From Mesocentrotus franciscanus (taxonomy: Eukaryota > Echinodermata > Echinoidea > Camarodonta > Strongylocentrotidae): 64,000 nucleotides of DNA. The notes beneath the pieces are model-generated. The model worked only from the letters and a program-made list of their open reading frames with translations, did no database searches and was not told the DNA's origin. The translations under genes were made by a program, and so were the position numbers. The stretch lies in assembly GCA_037976565.1 (NCBI GenBank), contig CP137669.1:42062912-42126911 (forward strand). The letters run 5' to 3'. Positions 34,370-45,686 of this stretch are shown in pieces; positions within the stretch are counted from its first letter, which is position 1, and each line of letters starts with the position of its first letter.

Positions 34370-37300
34370 GGACAAGATATGGCTCTTTCTGGTCTCTGTA
34401 ATGTAACCATTACTTAGCATCTCCTCCAGTATGATGTGCACCTTCTCCAGGTTGAACATGACCTGTGCATCTCTTATTAAGGCTACAACTTGCTTTGTGC
34501 ACATGTTAAGTAATAGATCATTTATTACTAATACACTGGACTAATCATCATTATTTTCCTATTTGTAGCCAATTTTGCAACCAACCATTCATCAAATTCC
34601 TAATTTCAACCTTGGACCAAGCACTACTGTACTAGGCCCTGCCACTAAACACTGACCTAAAGACTATCTAAAATCCAATTGCAACCCTAACCCTGTATCT
34701 TAATTTGAAAAGTAAAGCCCAAAGCAATTGTCACTGGAACATATATGTTGGTGCATCCTTGAAAACAATTTTTATGATAAAACATGACTTGAATGCTTGA
34801 ATTTGAAAATCTTGAAGTGTCCAGCATGTTAACAAAAATTGCATATATGCAGTCAGTATTTGCACACAACCATTCCTGTGGAAAATTTTGCAATTAATAT
34901 TCCATGTTCTGACAATTCAACTATTTAGCTTAGTGACACCTGACTTATGGCATACCAATGATGAAAATTATGCTTTTGAGGAAACATTGAAAGAAAATAC
35001 CCTGGACTTGCCTTAGAATAACTATGTGGATAAAAATAATAGTCCCCTGCACTTGACCATTTCACTACTGTTAAACAAACATATCCAATGAGGGACAAAG
35101 GAAGCCTGCCTCAAAGCTCTGTTCAACGCATACTCACCGATGAGGACAAAGGAAGCCTGCCTCAAAGCTCTGTTCAACGCGTACTCACCGATGAGGACAA
35201 AGGGAAGCCTGCCTCAAAGCTCTGTTCAACGCGTACTCACCGATGAGGACAAAGGAAGCCTGCCTCAAAGCTCTGTTCAACGCGTACTCACCAATGAGGG
35301 ACAAAGGAAGCCTGCCTCAAAGCTCTGTTCAATGCGTACTCACCAATGAGGACAAAGGAAGCCTGCCTCAAAGCTCTGTTCAACGCGTACTCACCAATGA
35401 GGGACAAAGGGAAGCCTGCCTCAAAGCTCTGTTCAACGCGTACTCACCAATGAGGACAAAGGAAGCCTGCCTCAAAGCTCTGTTCAACGCGTACTCACCA
35501 ATGAGGGACAAAGGAAGCCTGCCTCAAAGCTCTGTTCAACGCGTACTCACAAATGATGGACAAAGGAAGCCTGCCTCAAAGCTCTGTTTAACGCGTACTC
35601 ACCAAATGAGGGACAAAGGGAAGCCTGCCTCAAAGCTCTGTTCAACGTACTCACCAATGAGGACAAAGGAAGCCTGCCTCAAAGCTCTGTTCAACGCGTA
35701 ATCACCAATGAGGGACAAAGGGAAGCCTGCCTCAAAGCTCTGTTCAACGCGTACTCACCAATGAGGGACAAAGGGAAGCCTGCCTCAAAGCTCTGTTCAA
35801 CGCGTACTCACTAATTCAATGGAATAAGTGAGTCGGTATACTTTGACAATTCTGTAATCTTATACTTTAATAAAACTATTTGTGATAATATCTATATTAC
35901 TTATTCATGTTAACATCCCTTTCCTGAACAATAAATCTGAATTAAATCAAAGTTGTCTCAAAGGATACATCAAAGTCAGACTGTGGAAAGAAGAAGAAAA
36001 ACAAACAACCCATTATGTGAAATTACTGGAATAATCATTCTGAGCTATCATTGAATAGATTCTAAAACAAGTATCAGGGTTTATAAAAAGCAGAAGAAGA
36101 CGAAAAAAGACGAAAAAAAAATATATAAAAAAACAAACTTTGAAGTCATTTCACACATTCAAATGCATATTGACTTTAGATGAGTATGGGTATATACACT
36201 CACCAACAGAAAAGAGAGTGGACTCTCTTTATTGCTCAAAATTGTTGTATAAACCATCAATACAATGTAATAAATTATATCATATTAAAGAAAAATTAAT
36301 ACTCTACCAACATCAATTAAGATCAAGTTTTGAACTTTCATTTAACCGTTAGAAGGTCTGATTAAGACAACTGCACACACAAAACGCAAGTAGCCATTTG
36401 AATATGTGCCTAAAAGACATTTTTGTTGAACAATAAAAACCAAGAATGAGAAACAATGTGGATGATTGAGCTCTGGATGTCAACTGTAGTCTGGGGACTG
36501 CATGGTTTTGAAGAGCATGGTCAAGATGTCTCTCCTTCCACCCCCCAAAGATCGTGGACAAGCCATAGGATACATCTAATGCTCAATGGCCAGATGCCCT
36601 TTTTTTGCAATTTTCTTTCAGAGACTCATTTATTGTTAAATGGCTATGCCCACTCATGTGTGATTGTTTACTGTAGGGTACATGACAAATTGAGTTGTTA
36701 ACTCACCACTTTCGGAAAATAGCTGTCCAATATTTCTACAAAGAGTTGAATAAATTCTAATATGCCAATTTCATTCTGCAAAGGGAGAGAGGGAAATATG
36801 GATTCAATTTCAATACCATGTGCTTCATAGTACGGTGAATTATCCACTAGACTATGGCACACTTGTGTATTGGTCACATGTTGCAAATCTATGAGCAATA
36901 GCTAACCCTAAGAAGGCCAGGTTATTTAGGCCATCTCACAAGCATGTACAGAGTAAATCAATACAAATGGAATTGGGGAATATTGTTTTCAAAACTCAAA
37001 TAGTTTTTGAATAATCACCTGATCAATTATTAATTAAGTCATTGTCTAAATTGTATGAATTTGGTGTCAAAAGATGAGCTAGATTCAGGGCTTAAAACAC
37101 ATGAAAGCACAGGGTTAGAAATAAAATCTGCAAAGTTATTTTGGAAAAACTTCAAAGGGCCCGCCAGCCTGGCCCTTTTAGGGTTAAATTTATAACCAGA
37201 CCAACATGTATACAAGAATATGCACATAAACAACGTTATCATTTTCAGGGGCAATCCAGGATTTTCTAAAGGGGTGAAATGTATGGCGGGATCTGGGGCC

Positions 37301-40300
37301 CACTTAGGGCCCGGAAATGTTTGAAGCTTAAGATGGTACATTCTGAGGCAATTCTGAATGCGTAAACTGAACATTTATGTGAATGTTTTGTTTTTGATTT
37401 TTTGGAAGGAAAAATGGGGCGTTAGCCCCATGACCCCACCCCTGGATCAGCCCCCCTGATTTTTCCCAGTTATATAAACTGTTATTGAAAAAGATGTAAT
37501 TCACACCTTGATGTTTTGGCAAGGATTCAAAACAGAAACTATTGTAAACACAAGGCTCCACACTATTTTTGGAAGGGGGTCCATAGGCTAATCTAGTTTT
37601 TTGAGTCAGTATGCATACACCCTATGCAAATATTTTGCAATTTTAGGGTCCAGAGTTAGATTCTGGGTGCCCAAGTGTCCCTGGCACCTGATAGTGTTAA
37701 GCCCTGGTATACATATTTAATATTTTCCACTTCTGGATCAATCCATTATTAATTGGTAAAAATATGATTAACTTGGTTAGACTAGAATTTTCTTGATTTT
37801 TTAGACTTTTTATTTTTACCCTTATAAGGCTTCATGATCTCCTGATTGCCTTACCTCCTCCTCATCCACACCACAGATGATGAAAACTGATGCAAACTGA
37901 CGAAAAATGATTTTCAGGTCTTGGTAATCAAAGAAAGAACACTGTAGAGATATAAAGAAAAAGTTGAAAAACCATCACACATACATCAGTAAATTATGAA
38001 CTCAAATCACAAATTTAATATGAATGATGAAGAGTGAGGATGAGAATAATGGACATAATGTTTATTATTTCAATACTTATGATGCTACTTATGACAATGG
38101 GGATGATGAACTGGTGATGATGATGACGATGTCTCCTTTCTTTATTTAGATGAGGACACATATTTTAGATTATTCAATGCTCTTGTTCAGCCACATCTTG
38201 AATATGCCCAGTCTGTTATTGTAAATACAAGTATAATACTATATTGATGCCTTGGATAATGTACAGAAAAGGGCCACTAGGTTTGTTCCTTCATTGAAAG
38301 GACTTGGTTATAAAGAGAGACTGTTTAGACTGAAGTTGCCTTCGCTGGTTTATAGACGAGCTTATGGTTATATGAATGAGACTTTCAAAATTCTCAAAAT
38401 ATACTAGCATCACCTCTCTCTTTGAGCTCAGGGGTAATAGATTTGAACTAATCCCAGAGCAGACAAAAGTATTGATATTAATTTCTTCACTCTGAGAATA
38501 GTCAATATGTGGCACAGCCTTCCAAACCTGTGGAGGCTGAGCTGATACTGTTTTTTCAGTTTGAAAATAGGGTAGATAGGCTTTGGCAAAATGCTGAATT
38601 TAAGTACAATTACAGAGCAGCTCCCCAAGAACGCGCCTGCCTTTAAAGGGCAATCCAACCCTTCTAATAAGTTCATTTGAATGAAAGCATACAAATCAGA
38701 GAAACAGAATGGCAAAAGTTTGAAATAAATCGGACCCATATTAAGAAAGAGAGTGTTTGAAATATGAGATCACTACAGCTGTGCGAATCTCAAATCGGCA
38801 ATTTTGTCAGTGGATTGTGACGTAGTGACGGATTACTCTCCCGTTTGTCGTGTACAAAAATATCACTTATTTCTGTTTTTCATCCAAGTGCCTTCACCCT
38901 CGGGGCACTACTCAAAATATATCATGGAGAGTACATTATTACAGGTTCTCTAAAAAGTACAGACCATCCCCGAGTCATACATTTATGAAAAGTTAAAATT
39001 TTAGTCCTTTTGTGTATTGGAGCAAATACCGGGTAGGAAAGTTGTACGTCACTACATCACATAGACATTATCAATTCAGCCAATTTGAAGAGCCCATACC
39101 TATAGTAATTGCAACTTTCAAAAATTTGTAACTTTCTCATTTTTTGTCAGATTTCATTCAAACTTTCATCAGTATGCTTCTCTGATTTTTTTGTGTTATT
39201 CTAGACAAGTTTGCTATCAAGATTGGATTTCCATTTAATACTGCCGGAGTACTACATTACTAGGTTCTGGACATAAAGGCATCTCAATTCAATTCAATTC
39301 AACCTGCATCCAGAGGTTAACCTTAAAATAAGTAAGATGACGATGTCATGATGACAATGTCCATGCCGATGATAATCATTATGATGGTGACATGGTGTTG
39401 ATAACAGTGATGATGAAATGAAAATAATGAAGAATGTGGAGATTATATTACAGAAAAAAAGGATAATCATAATAATGAATACAAACTGCTCTTTAAATAT
39501 TCATTCTTCCTGTACAGCATGAACATTTTTAATTTACATGAACTTTCTCAGGTTCATAAATGTTTATACTATTACTACTAGTACATGTAGATCAGTAGTA
39601 ACTAGTAATACTAGTTACTACTGATCTAGTCGCTGTGTCAACTCTTGATGCACTTCATTCAAGTAAAATCATTGCCCTTGGCTAAAAATAAAATGCTAAC
39701 AATCACACTGAGTAACAATTATAGCATTGTAGCGAGTCAAGCAATAAGGACGCAAGATTCAAGAATTGCCATTCGGTTCCATATTTATTTCAAGTTCAAA
39801 CTTCAACAGCTATTTCTGTATCTCTCAATATAGGTCCTGCAAAGGACACACCCAAATTCAACATGGAGTCTTACGTGTACAAGAATTACCTCCTTTCTCA
39901 GAGCCCACCAAATCAAGTCTACCTCTACCAACATGACCAAGGAGCTAACACTCCTCCCCTTTTCATTCTAACTCGAAAAGTATTCAAACAATGTTAGAGG
40001 GTCATAGCATGAAACTAAAAAAACAATGGTGCAGATTACAGTTAAGGCAGAATTCCTTTTCAGTTAGAAATAATAGAAGCATAAATAATTGGAATATGTT
40101 ACCAGAGGACGCAGTTTCTACCACTAGTGTGTTAACAATAACATATTCAAATCTGTTGTTGAGAGGCACTGGAAAACCCATCCACTTAAGTTTTCACCCA
40201 ATCAGAGACTACTCAACGTCACAAGGGGCAGATAAGCTAGTATAACTATAAGCTTTAAGTCTCTACATCCCAGTAAATCCAAGTAAGTAAACAATGAAGC

Positions 40301-41281
40301 CTTACACTAGTTGCAGACCTATACCTGGCCTGAATGGTATACACATATTCAATTCAATCACGGCCACTCACTCACTGCACCTTGTGTAAGCCACGACTTA
40401 AACAATGGTCAACACTACAAATAATGAACATGCACGGGCATGAATATATAAATAAAGGTACATGGACAGTGTTAGTCCGAAAATTTTTGTCTCTCTCGTT
40501 CGTTACCCTCTTATTTGGGTAGGGTCGGCTTGTCTCTTTCCTCTCTTTTAGAGAGGAGCCGACCCTATCCAAATAAGACTAAGAGTAAAGACAGTAAGAG
40601 TAAGAGGCTAACGGATATAAGAGACAGAAATTTTTGGTCTAGGTATAGCCATTAGGAGTAGGAACTAGGAGTAGGATATCTAGTCGAATGCAGAGAAGGT
40701 ACGCATTTACCTGCATACACACCTGTAGTCGTATCATATTATCATTACAGTATTTATAAATATAATACAGGGCTGTCAACCCTCCCGCATTTGGAGCAAG
40801 TCTCATGCCACCACGCTCATTCTAATTCTCCCACCATCCCGCCACCACGCCCTTCCTCCCGCAATCTCCTGGTTTATGGAAAAACCTCCCGCCAAACGTG
40901 TAAATTGAACCAGCGTACCGTGTCGTATGCATTTTTGTTTAGTTACAAAAAGGGGGGGGGGAGGGTAGTGAGCACTTCAAATTTTGTTTTTAATATATTT
41001 TTTTACTCAACCCCCCCCCCTCGTTGAGCAAAAAAAAAATTGCATACGATCTCCCTCGAAGCAGTTCCCCAAAGTTGACAGCCCTGATAATAACATTCCT
41101 AAAAGGCACAAACTTTATGGAGACTAATAATCAAACAACTCACGCCTTTGGTTTTCCTAGCCAAGATTGTTCTTATCAGATCAGACTCAAGTAAAACCCT
41201 GTCTTTCAAGTCCCTGTCTTCAAAGTAGCGGGCAAAGCATGTCCGGCCAGACTTTGAGATCATCAAAACAAACTTGATCAT
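34340..41281 (-). CDS. AP4S1: AP-4 complex sigma subunit (AP4S1)
   Basis: Sigma subunits are the small chain of heterotetrameric adaptors. AP-4 acts at the trans-Golgi network in cargo export, including ATG9 in vertebrates. Coding exons (minus strand, 5' to 3'): 41281-41144 (MIKFVLMISKSGRTCFARYF and onward, 46 codons), 37941-37855 (CSFFDYQDLKIIFRQFASVF, 29), 36775-36707 (NEIGILEFIQLFVEILDSYF, 23), 34462-34340 (VMFNLEKVHIILEEMLSNG, 40 plus TGA). Donors GTGAGT, GTAAGG and GTGAGT are strong and every junction is phase 0. The sum is 138 residues against 144 in human. The start MIKF, the IYRQ-like FRQF block and the EFI..FVE.LD.YF block favour AP-4 over AP-1, AP-2 and AP-3. At the last junction four residues (normally SELD-like) are missing, and that acceptor (GCACAG) has a poor pyrimidine tract. 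A 5' UTR exon boundary lies at 41306/41307 (TTTACACAG acceptor), so transcription starts further upstream. Intron 1 holds LINE scraps and MITEs; intron 3 holds a minisatellite. Confidence 0.9.
35084..35818. repeat. 51-53-bp minisatellite, 14 units, in AP4S1 intron 3
   Basis: Unit core GCCTGCCTCAAAGCTCTGTT, then CAACGCGTACTCACC and AATGAGGGACAAAGG(A). The copies are nearly identical, with one- or two-base length changes (GGACAAAGG or GGGACAAAGGG). On the minus strand, the transcribed strand of AP4S1, most units read GGTGAGTACGCG, a consensus-like 5' splice donor. Plus-strand open frames across it are artefacts of repetition. Confidence 0.95.
37246..37458. mobile_element. MITE-like element with CAGGGG ends in AP4S1 intron 2
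   Basis: Left CAGGGGCAATCCAGGATTTT and right TGGATCAGCCCCCCTG form imperfect inverted termini typical of hAT-type non-autonomous elements. The interior contains GGGGCGTTAGCCCCATGACC, a small foldback. No coding. Confidence 0.55.
38150..38640 (+). pseudogene. LINE reverse transcriptase C-terminal remnant in AP4S1 intron 1
   Basis: Frame pieces LFNALVQPHLEYAQSV, LDNVQKRATRFVPSLKG, RLFRLKLPSLVYRRAYG and FELIPEQTK follow each other with frameshifts. This is the standard C-terminal end of CR1/Jockey-type reverse transcriptase. Antisense to AP4S1 and inactive. Confidence 0.8.
38645..39237. mobile_element. MITE-like repeat, copy B, with both ends
   Basis: Left AAAGGGCAATCCAACCCTT; right TCAAGATTGGATTTCCATTT, whose inverse (AAATGGAAATCCAATC) approximates the left end. 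It shares long stretches with 30437-30940. It directly abuts the LINE remnant before it. Confidence 0.8.
39590..39626. repeat. Perfect 17-bp-arm palindrome
   Basis: GATCAGTAGTAACTAGT, loop AAT, then its exact inverse. It stands alone in AT-rich sequence in AP4S1 intron 1. 39240-39560 holds only a diffuse GATGA/ATGATG-rich patch. Confidence 0.95.
39960..40245 (+). pseudogene. LINE reverse transcriptase C-terminal scrap
   Basis: Encodes KKQWCRLQLRQNSFSVRNNR, then INNWNMLPEDAVS and, after a frame change, FKSVVERHWKTHPL. This matches the extreme C-terminus of Jockey/CR1-like LINEs (the RR..FFSQR..W..LP pattern). Inactive; AP4S1 intron 1. Confidence 0.75.
40477..40637. mobile_element. Foldback element, about 65-bp arms
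   Basis: Left CCGAAAATTTTTGTCTCT, then CTTATTTGGGTAGGGTCGGC; right GCCGACCCTATCCAAATAAG and AGAGACAGAAATTTTTGG. The arms mirror each other with a few insertions. Central loop around TTTCCTCTC. AP4S1 intron 1. Confidence 0.85.
40768..41086. mobile_element. MITE-like element with CAGGGCTGTCAAC termini
   Basis: Left CAGGGCTGTCAACCCTCCCG; right GTTGACAGCCCTG, an exact 13-base inverse. ATAATA-like sequence flanks both ends. The interior is rich in CCCGCC and homopolymer runs (G about 40955, C about 41012). It ends just 58 bases from AP4S1 coding exon 1. Confidence 0.85.
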
Positions 41282-41439
41282 GGTTGTTTTACAAGATGAT
41301 TGCTACCTGTGTAAAGAAGGGATAAAAGAAATGTGGAAATGATGCAGCCAGTCAATAGAATCGGCTCAGCTCAGCTCAGCTCTGCAGCTGCAGCTCTGAT
41401 CTGTATTACCGCAGATCAGAACGGTTGGCTATATGGGCT

Positions 41440-41560
41440 CGCTCCCTGATCTGACGCTGCATGCATGGCCGGCGGCCGGGCGACAGCGCGCCGCCGCCCA
41501 GCCCGGCGGCCCGCGACCCTACGTGACTTTATAAGCTCGTACTCACGGTTGACTTTTACT
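41440..41560 (-). promoter_or_regulatory. Candidate AP4S1 promoter / 5' UTR, CpG-rich with TATAAAG
   Basis: 41460-41515 is the most GC-rich part of the window (GGCCGGCGGCCGGGCGACAG and similar). On the minus strand TATAAAG lies at 41534-41528, next to GTCACGTAGG, a CRE/E-box-like site, and the GC-rich block follows downstream as a 5' UTR would. A 5' UTR exon splicing into 41306 is consistent. Inferred from position and composition only. Confidence 0.45.
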
Positions 41561-42715
41561 TTCGAAATTTTTAGTCACTTACGCGCTTATTTTTGAAATC
41601 GCAACGCTAATTCTAATTGTCAATACTTTAATTGCATATGTAAAAAAAAATTGATAGCCACTGTTGTTGAAAATAATATATTTTTTCTTATAAAATTATA
41701 TAACGGAATAAAAAGTAGTCTAGACCCTAATTAATATAAATTTATCAGTAACAAAATGAAAAATCTAAACGGCAAAGCCACAGTAAGCACGCCTAGCCTC
41801 TAGACAATTTGACCTCGCATCCCCGCACTCGATCAAACGCACTAACCTCGTGCCGTATCAGTGCCGTATTAGTGCCGTATGCATACCGTGCGTTTACGTT
41901 ATTGCGTACGGTAACAGCAGAAATGCATATGGTGCACATCGCATGTGTGTACTGTGTGTACGTATACGCGTATGAACTATGATGCATTTGTTCTACCACT
42001 GCACTGGAACTGTATACTGTCGCACCGAAGGAAAAGTCGAAGGGCCACCTTGAAATTCACATTATCGGTAAATGTATGTAGATCGAATTATGTAGTCTAT
42101 GAATGTTGATGTATTGTGATTATGGATGTAACAAGTTCAGTTTAGACCTCTGACGGTGGCTAAGCGATGAATTTGAATGATGAATGAAACGATTGAAATC
42201 ATTCAAATTTCAATTCATTGGCATTGCATTGCATTGATCATGCCATGGTCATTGGTTGGTGATGTGATGGGCGCAGATCAACCAACTCAGAGCTTTTGAC
42301 TTGAGTCGGTCTGTCGGTAAGTGCAATGTTTAATTAATTAATTAATTTATTTATTTATTTTATTCAGATCTATTTATTTATTTTTATTTTTTGGGGTGGG
42401 AGGATAAGACGAATTCTCTTTACATTCATCCTGTTCATACTAGGCCTAGATGTTTCATATTCTGCTGCAAAGCTGCAAAGTGCAAGTGCTGCGCGCCTCA
42501 TATTCATAATCATGAATGATATAGACCTAGACTAGATGGCGCTAGTGTAGCTTCGTATCCATTTTTTTAGCAGTTTCATATCCAATCTTAGCAAAGGAAT
42601 TTTAGCCCATTTTTTACTAATTTTAATCATAATCGTATATTGCATTTTCCACCTGAATTTGGATCACATCCGACATCTGGAATCCTCCGTTTAGGGCTTC
42701 GATGTCGATGTCGTC

Positions 42716-42923
42716 GCTCAGTGCCGTCTCTACGCTTTCGCTTTGCACCTCAAACTGAAGCTATCATTCAAAATTTATGCAGCCAACTTCTTGTATGGTT
42801 TATGGTGTTACGCGCATGCGCTGCACGATACCATGCATATAAACCATACGAGAAGTTTGCATAATTTTTGACTGATAGCTTCAGTTTGAGGTGCAGAGTT
42901 ATAGCGTAGAGACAGCACTGAGC
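42716..42923. mobile_element. Long foldback, about 85-bp arms
   Basis: Left GCTCAGTGCCGTCTCTACGC and GCACCTCAAACTGAAGCTAT; right ATAGCTTCAGTTTGAGGTGC and GTAGAGACAGCACTGAGC. The loop (about 42800-42835) holds TTACGCGCATGCGCTGC. Highly similar arms, no coding, likely a recent MITE or foldback insertion. Confidence 0.9.
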
Positions 42924-42939
42924 AACAAATCCTTTAATA

Positions 42940-43445
42940 ACAGATATTGGAAGAAGCTAGTAAAAGCAGCAGTGGGAGAAGTGGTAACTAACAACAATAT
43001 CCCAAACTCCATCCTCCTGTATCTGCGATGTTGCAGCTCAAAATTCCTCTGACAAGGTGTGATAATCAGAGCACAACTCTTGTGCCAAACATATCCTGTT
43101 CAGACAATGAGACAAGACTAGTAAGTACATGTAGTAACTATCGAGAAGGCCACAGTAGCTACCTGCCAGCTTTGTCATAAAGAAGAGGAAGACACAGTTC
43201 ACTTTGTGGCGTCATGTACAAAACTGGAGACGCACTGACAAGACTTCCATAACAAGCTGAGGACTAAACAACTGCCAGAAGAGATCCTCCTCTATGACAC
43301 AACCAAGGGTGAAACATTCACAAAAGCCACTCTGTTACTCAGCTCTCTTCTCCCTTCTCAAATATATGATGAACTGAATACTGCAACAATAATTTTTATC
43401 TACAAGATTCATGTAAACCGTATCTCATCTCTTTTCTCTCAATAA
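42940..43445 (+). pseudogene. LINE reverse transcriptase C-terminal remnant with zinc-knuckle-like motif
   Basis: At about 43170-43230 a frame reads CQLCHKEEEDTVHFVASC, the CxxC...H...C segment found after the thumb of many LINE reverse transcriptases. LRTKQLPEEILLYDTTKG follows. The surrounding frame is broken by stops. 43450-44548 contains no recognisable feature. Confidence 0.7.
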
Positions 43446-44548
43446 TTACTAGTACTACTTGACCTGCTTATGGACATATCTGCCCTGCATATCTACATGC
43501 AACATGCTGTTGCTGATCTCCCACAAAAGCGGAGGGAGAACAAGAAGTATGGTGGTAAAGAATTCCAGTCTATAAGTGTTTTCAGAAGGATTTAATATTT
43601 TTAGGGAATCATTTTTAGAACTAATTTCAATATAAGACTTATTGTGGGATCTTCTGGTTAATCAAGTAACAGTGAAGCAGGTCTCGCAGTGGATTGGAGT
43701 GTTACCCTTTGTGAGCTTTTAATTGAAGAAGGTAGTTCTTCTATTTTTTCTGTAGAAGTACAGGCCACCATGTTGTCGGTGTATCTTTGTACTTTTAAAG
43801 TTGTCCAGTTGTAAAAAAAAACTGTTGTATGTACAGTGCTGTGGAAGATCTAATCTAAATGCGGTTAAAAAGAAGAGGCACAATCCTAGCGCAACTGTAT
43901 TTTCTGCACCTCAGTCTGAAAGCTGGCTACTGAGGAACAGGCGATTGCCTTTGCAGGGAGAACATTCCACAGTCTAATGGCGTCAGGAAAGATGCAATCC
44001 TTCTCTTTTCAGTAAGTGTACTCCAATCTCCATCCGAGATCTTTCAACGTGGAAGTAACACGACTATGCCTGCCGTAGTCGTGGCCGATAGTAACAGACA
44101 ATGCTAACTCTGCTATTGTGCACCACTTACTGAAGAATAAAGAATGTGCTTCATCTTGGTTCACAGTTTTCAGCCGAGTGAGAAACTCCACTCATCTAGA
44201 TGCATGCTGGGAACCTCCTATATTCAGCTCACCGAGTCCTATCCTGTACCAACAGAAAGAGTTCATGAGGACTCTTGAGTAATTCTAGCTAGCATTGCTT
44301 CAGCTCGTACATCTACGGCAGTCAATTCAAGCTCCTTTTTGGGGCGCTCTTCGTACCTTTAGCTTCTGCTAATATTGTCTAATTTCGGCTTTCTGTTCAT
44401 TCTTGTGATTTACTCTGATAAGTGCAAGCAAAAAGCTGTAGTATGTCGGTATTTGTTGCTATTCTTTGACTTATTTGTTTCTGCTATTTTTATGCTTTTA
44501 GTGAAGTCAATATAATGTCAGTTTGGACGTTGCCTTCCTTAATCAAAA

Positions 44549-44711
44549 GGGACTTTTAGATTTAGCACGTCGACGTAGTGGACTGCCACGTGTGCCATTC
44601 TTTCAAGGCACTGGCCCGTGCCCGGCAGTGCCTTAAAAGGACGTCACATTACCTTAAAAGGATGTCACCGTGGCAGTCCACGTTCTCGTCGTGTAAAATC
44701 TAAAAGTCCCT
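44549..44711. mobile_element. Short MITE-like foldback with GGGACTTTTAGATTT ends
   Basis: Left GGGACTTTTAGATTTAGCAC and GTGGACTGCCACGTG; right CGTGGCAGTCCACG and AAATCTAAAAGTCCC. Inner direct repeats CCTTAAAAGGA(C/T)GTCAC occur at about 44631 and 44652. Confidence 0.85.
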
Positions 44712-44734
44712 AATATCTGTTTAGTGTCACCTTT

Positions 44735-44798
44735 TAGTGAAGTTTTTGTCTCACCTGCGTAGCAAAAAGCGAGACATAGGCGCCGCTTTTCCGGTGGC

Positions 44799-44829
<31 letters not shown>

Positions 44830-45010
44830 GCGTCAACATCAAAAACTTAACCTAAGGTTAAGTTTTTGAATTGTTGATATAATTTTGAAAGTATAAGGTC
44901 CTATTCAATGAAACTTGGACTAAAGGGTTATCAAGTATCCCCATCATGTGAGTAGAATTTCAGCCCACTAGATCAAGGTCAAAGGTCATTTCAGGTGACC
45001 CTGTAAGTTG
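44735..45010. mobile_element. Dispersed non-coding repeat with (GGC)n run
   Basis: CTCACCTGCGTAGCAAAAAG, then a GGCGGCGGCGGCGGCGACGG run at about 44795-44832, then AACTTAACCTAAGGTTAAG and AATGAAACTTGGACTAAAGG, ending with AGGTCAAAGGTCATTTCAGG. Layout like the GTCCGTCC elements: short GC head, then a body ending in AGGTCA repeats. Confidence 0.6.
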
Positions 45011-45132
45011 GGGCTTTGATCAGATCGGAAGATCGGAGCGACACCCTCGCACCTTTGATCGGTATCGGCCAAAAATATCGGCAAAAAAATTGGCAGAATT
45101 TATTTATTTTATTTATTTATTTTTTTAATGCC

Positions 45133-45513
45133 GAAAATTTTCAAGTTTTGGGCTATCAAATGCTTTAAAAAAATGCATAGCTGGGATTATTTTGTCATTT
45201 AGAGTTGTTGTAGACCATGTTTGTTGATACTACATGTAAGTGCCTTTTCATGACTTTGAAATTGATAAAATAGAGGCAAAACATGCGAGCCGCCATCTTG
45301 GATTTTAATGACAATGGACAAAAAATGCGTGCCTACATTATAATCCAAGATGGCGGCTCGCATGTTTTGCCTCTTTTCTTAGACCAATATTATTAATTTC
45401 AAAGTCATGAAAAGGCACTAAATATCAACTAACAAGGTCAACAACAACTCCAAATGACAAAATAATCCCAGCTATGCATTTTTTTAAAGCATTTGATAGC
45501 CCAAAAAATTTTT
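45133..45513. mobile_element. Long foldback element, about 170-bp arms, carrying an AAGATGGCGGC motif pair
   Basis: The left arm (45133-45309) and right arm (45340-45513) are near-perfect inverses: GGGCTATCAAATGC...CAAAACATGCGAGCCGCC and mirror. GCCGCCATCTTGGATT (45292-45307) and its inverse AATCCAAGATGGCGGC (45341-45356) sit beside the loop. No coding. Likely a MITE. Confidence 0.92.
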
Positions 45514-45686
45514 GTGGATGCCCTTTTGATTGGCCTCAATGCCCCTCTCATTGGCCTTGGAGATTTTTTGTGCCCTTTCCAATTCTTCCTATTTGTGATG
45601 TAATATAGGAATGCACCCTACAGAAAAGTGGCCTTGCCCTAAAAATATTGAAATTTAAGGCCTGAAATTCTGATTAAAAAATAAGA

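Noticed and set aside
35243..35701. 152-codon plus-strand open frame over the AP4S1 intron minisatellite
   Set aside because: The frame is just the repeat unit read in shifting phases; unit length changes move it between frames, and there is no start or splice context.
41793..42030. Minus-strand coding exon upstream of AP4S1
   Set aside because: The short frame has no protein-like pattern, and AP4S1 begins with MIKF at 41281, matching the family start.
42240..42316. 5' UTR exon with GTAAGT donor at about 42316 (after CTGTCG), perhaps for the CCDC9-like gene
   Set aside because: The donor is good, but nothing else supports it and the next known exon is 15 kb away; it needs transcript evidence.
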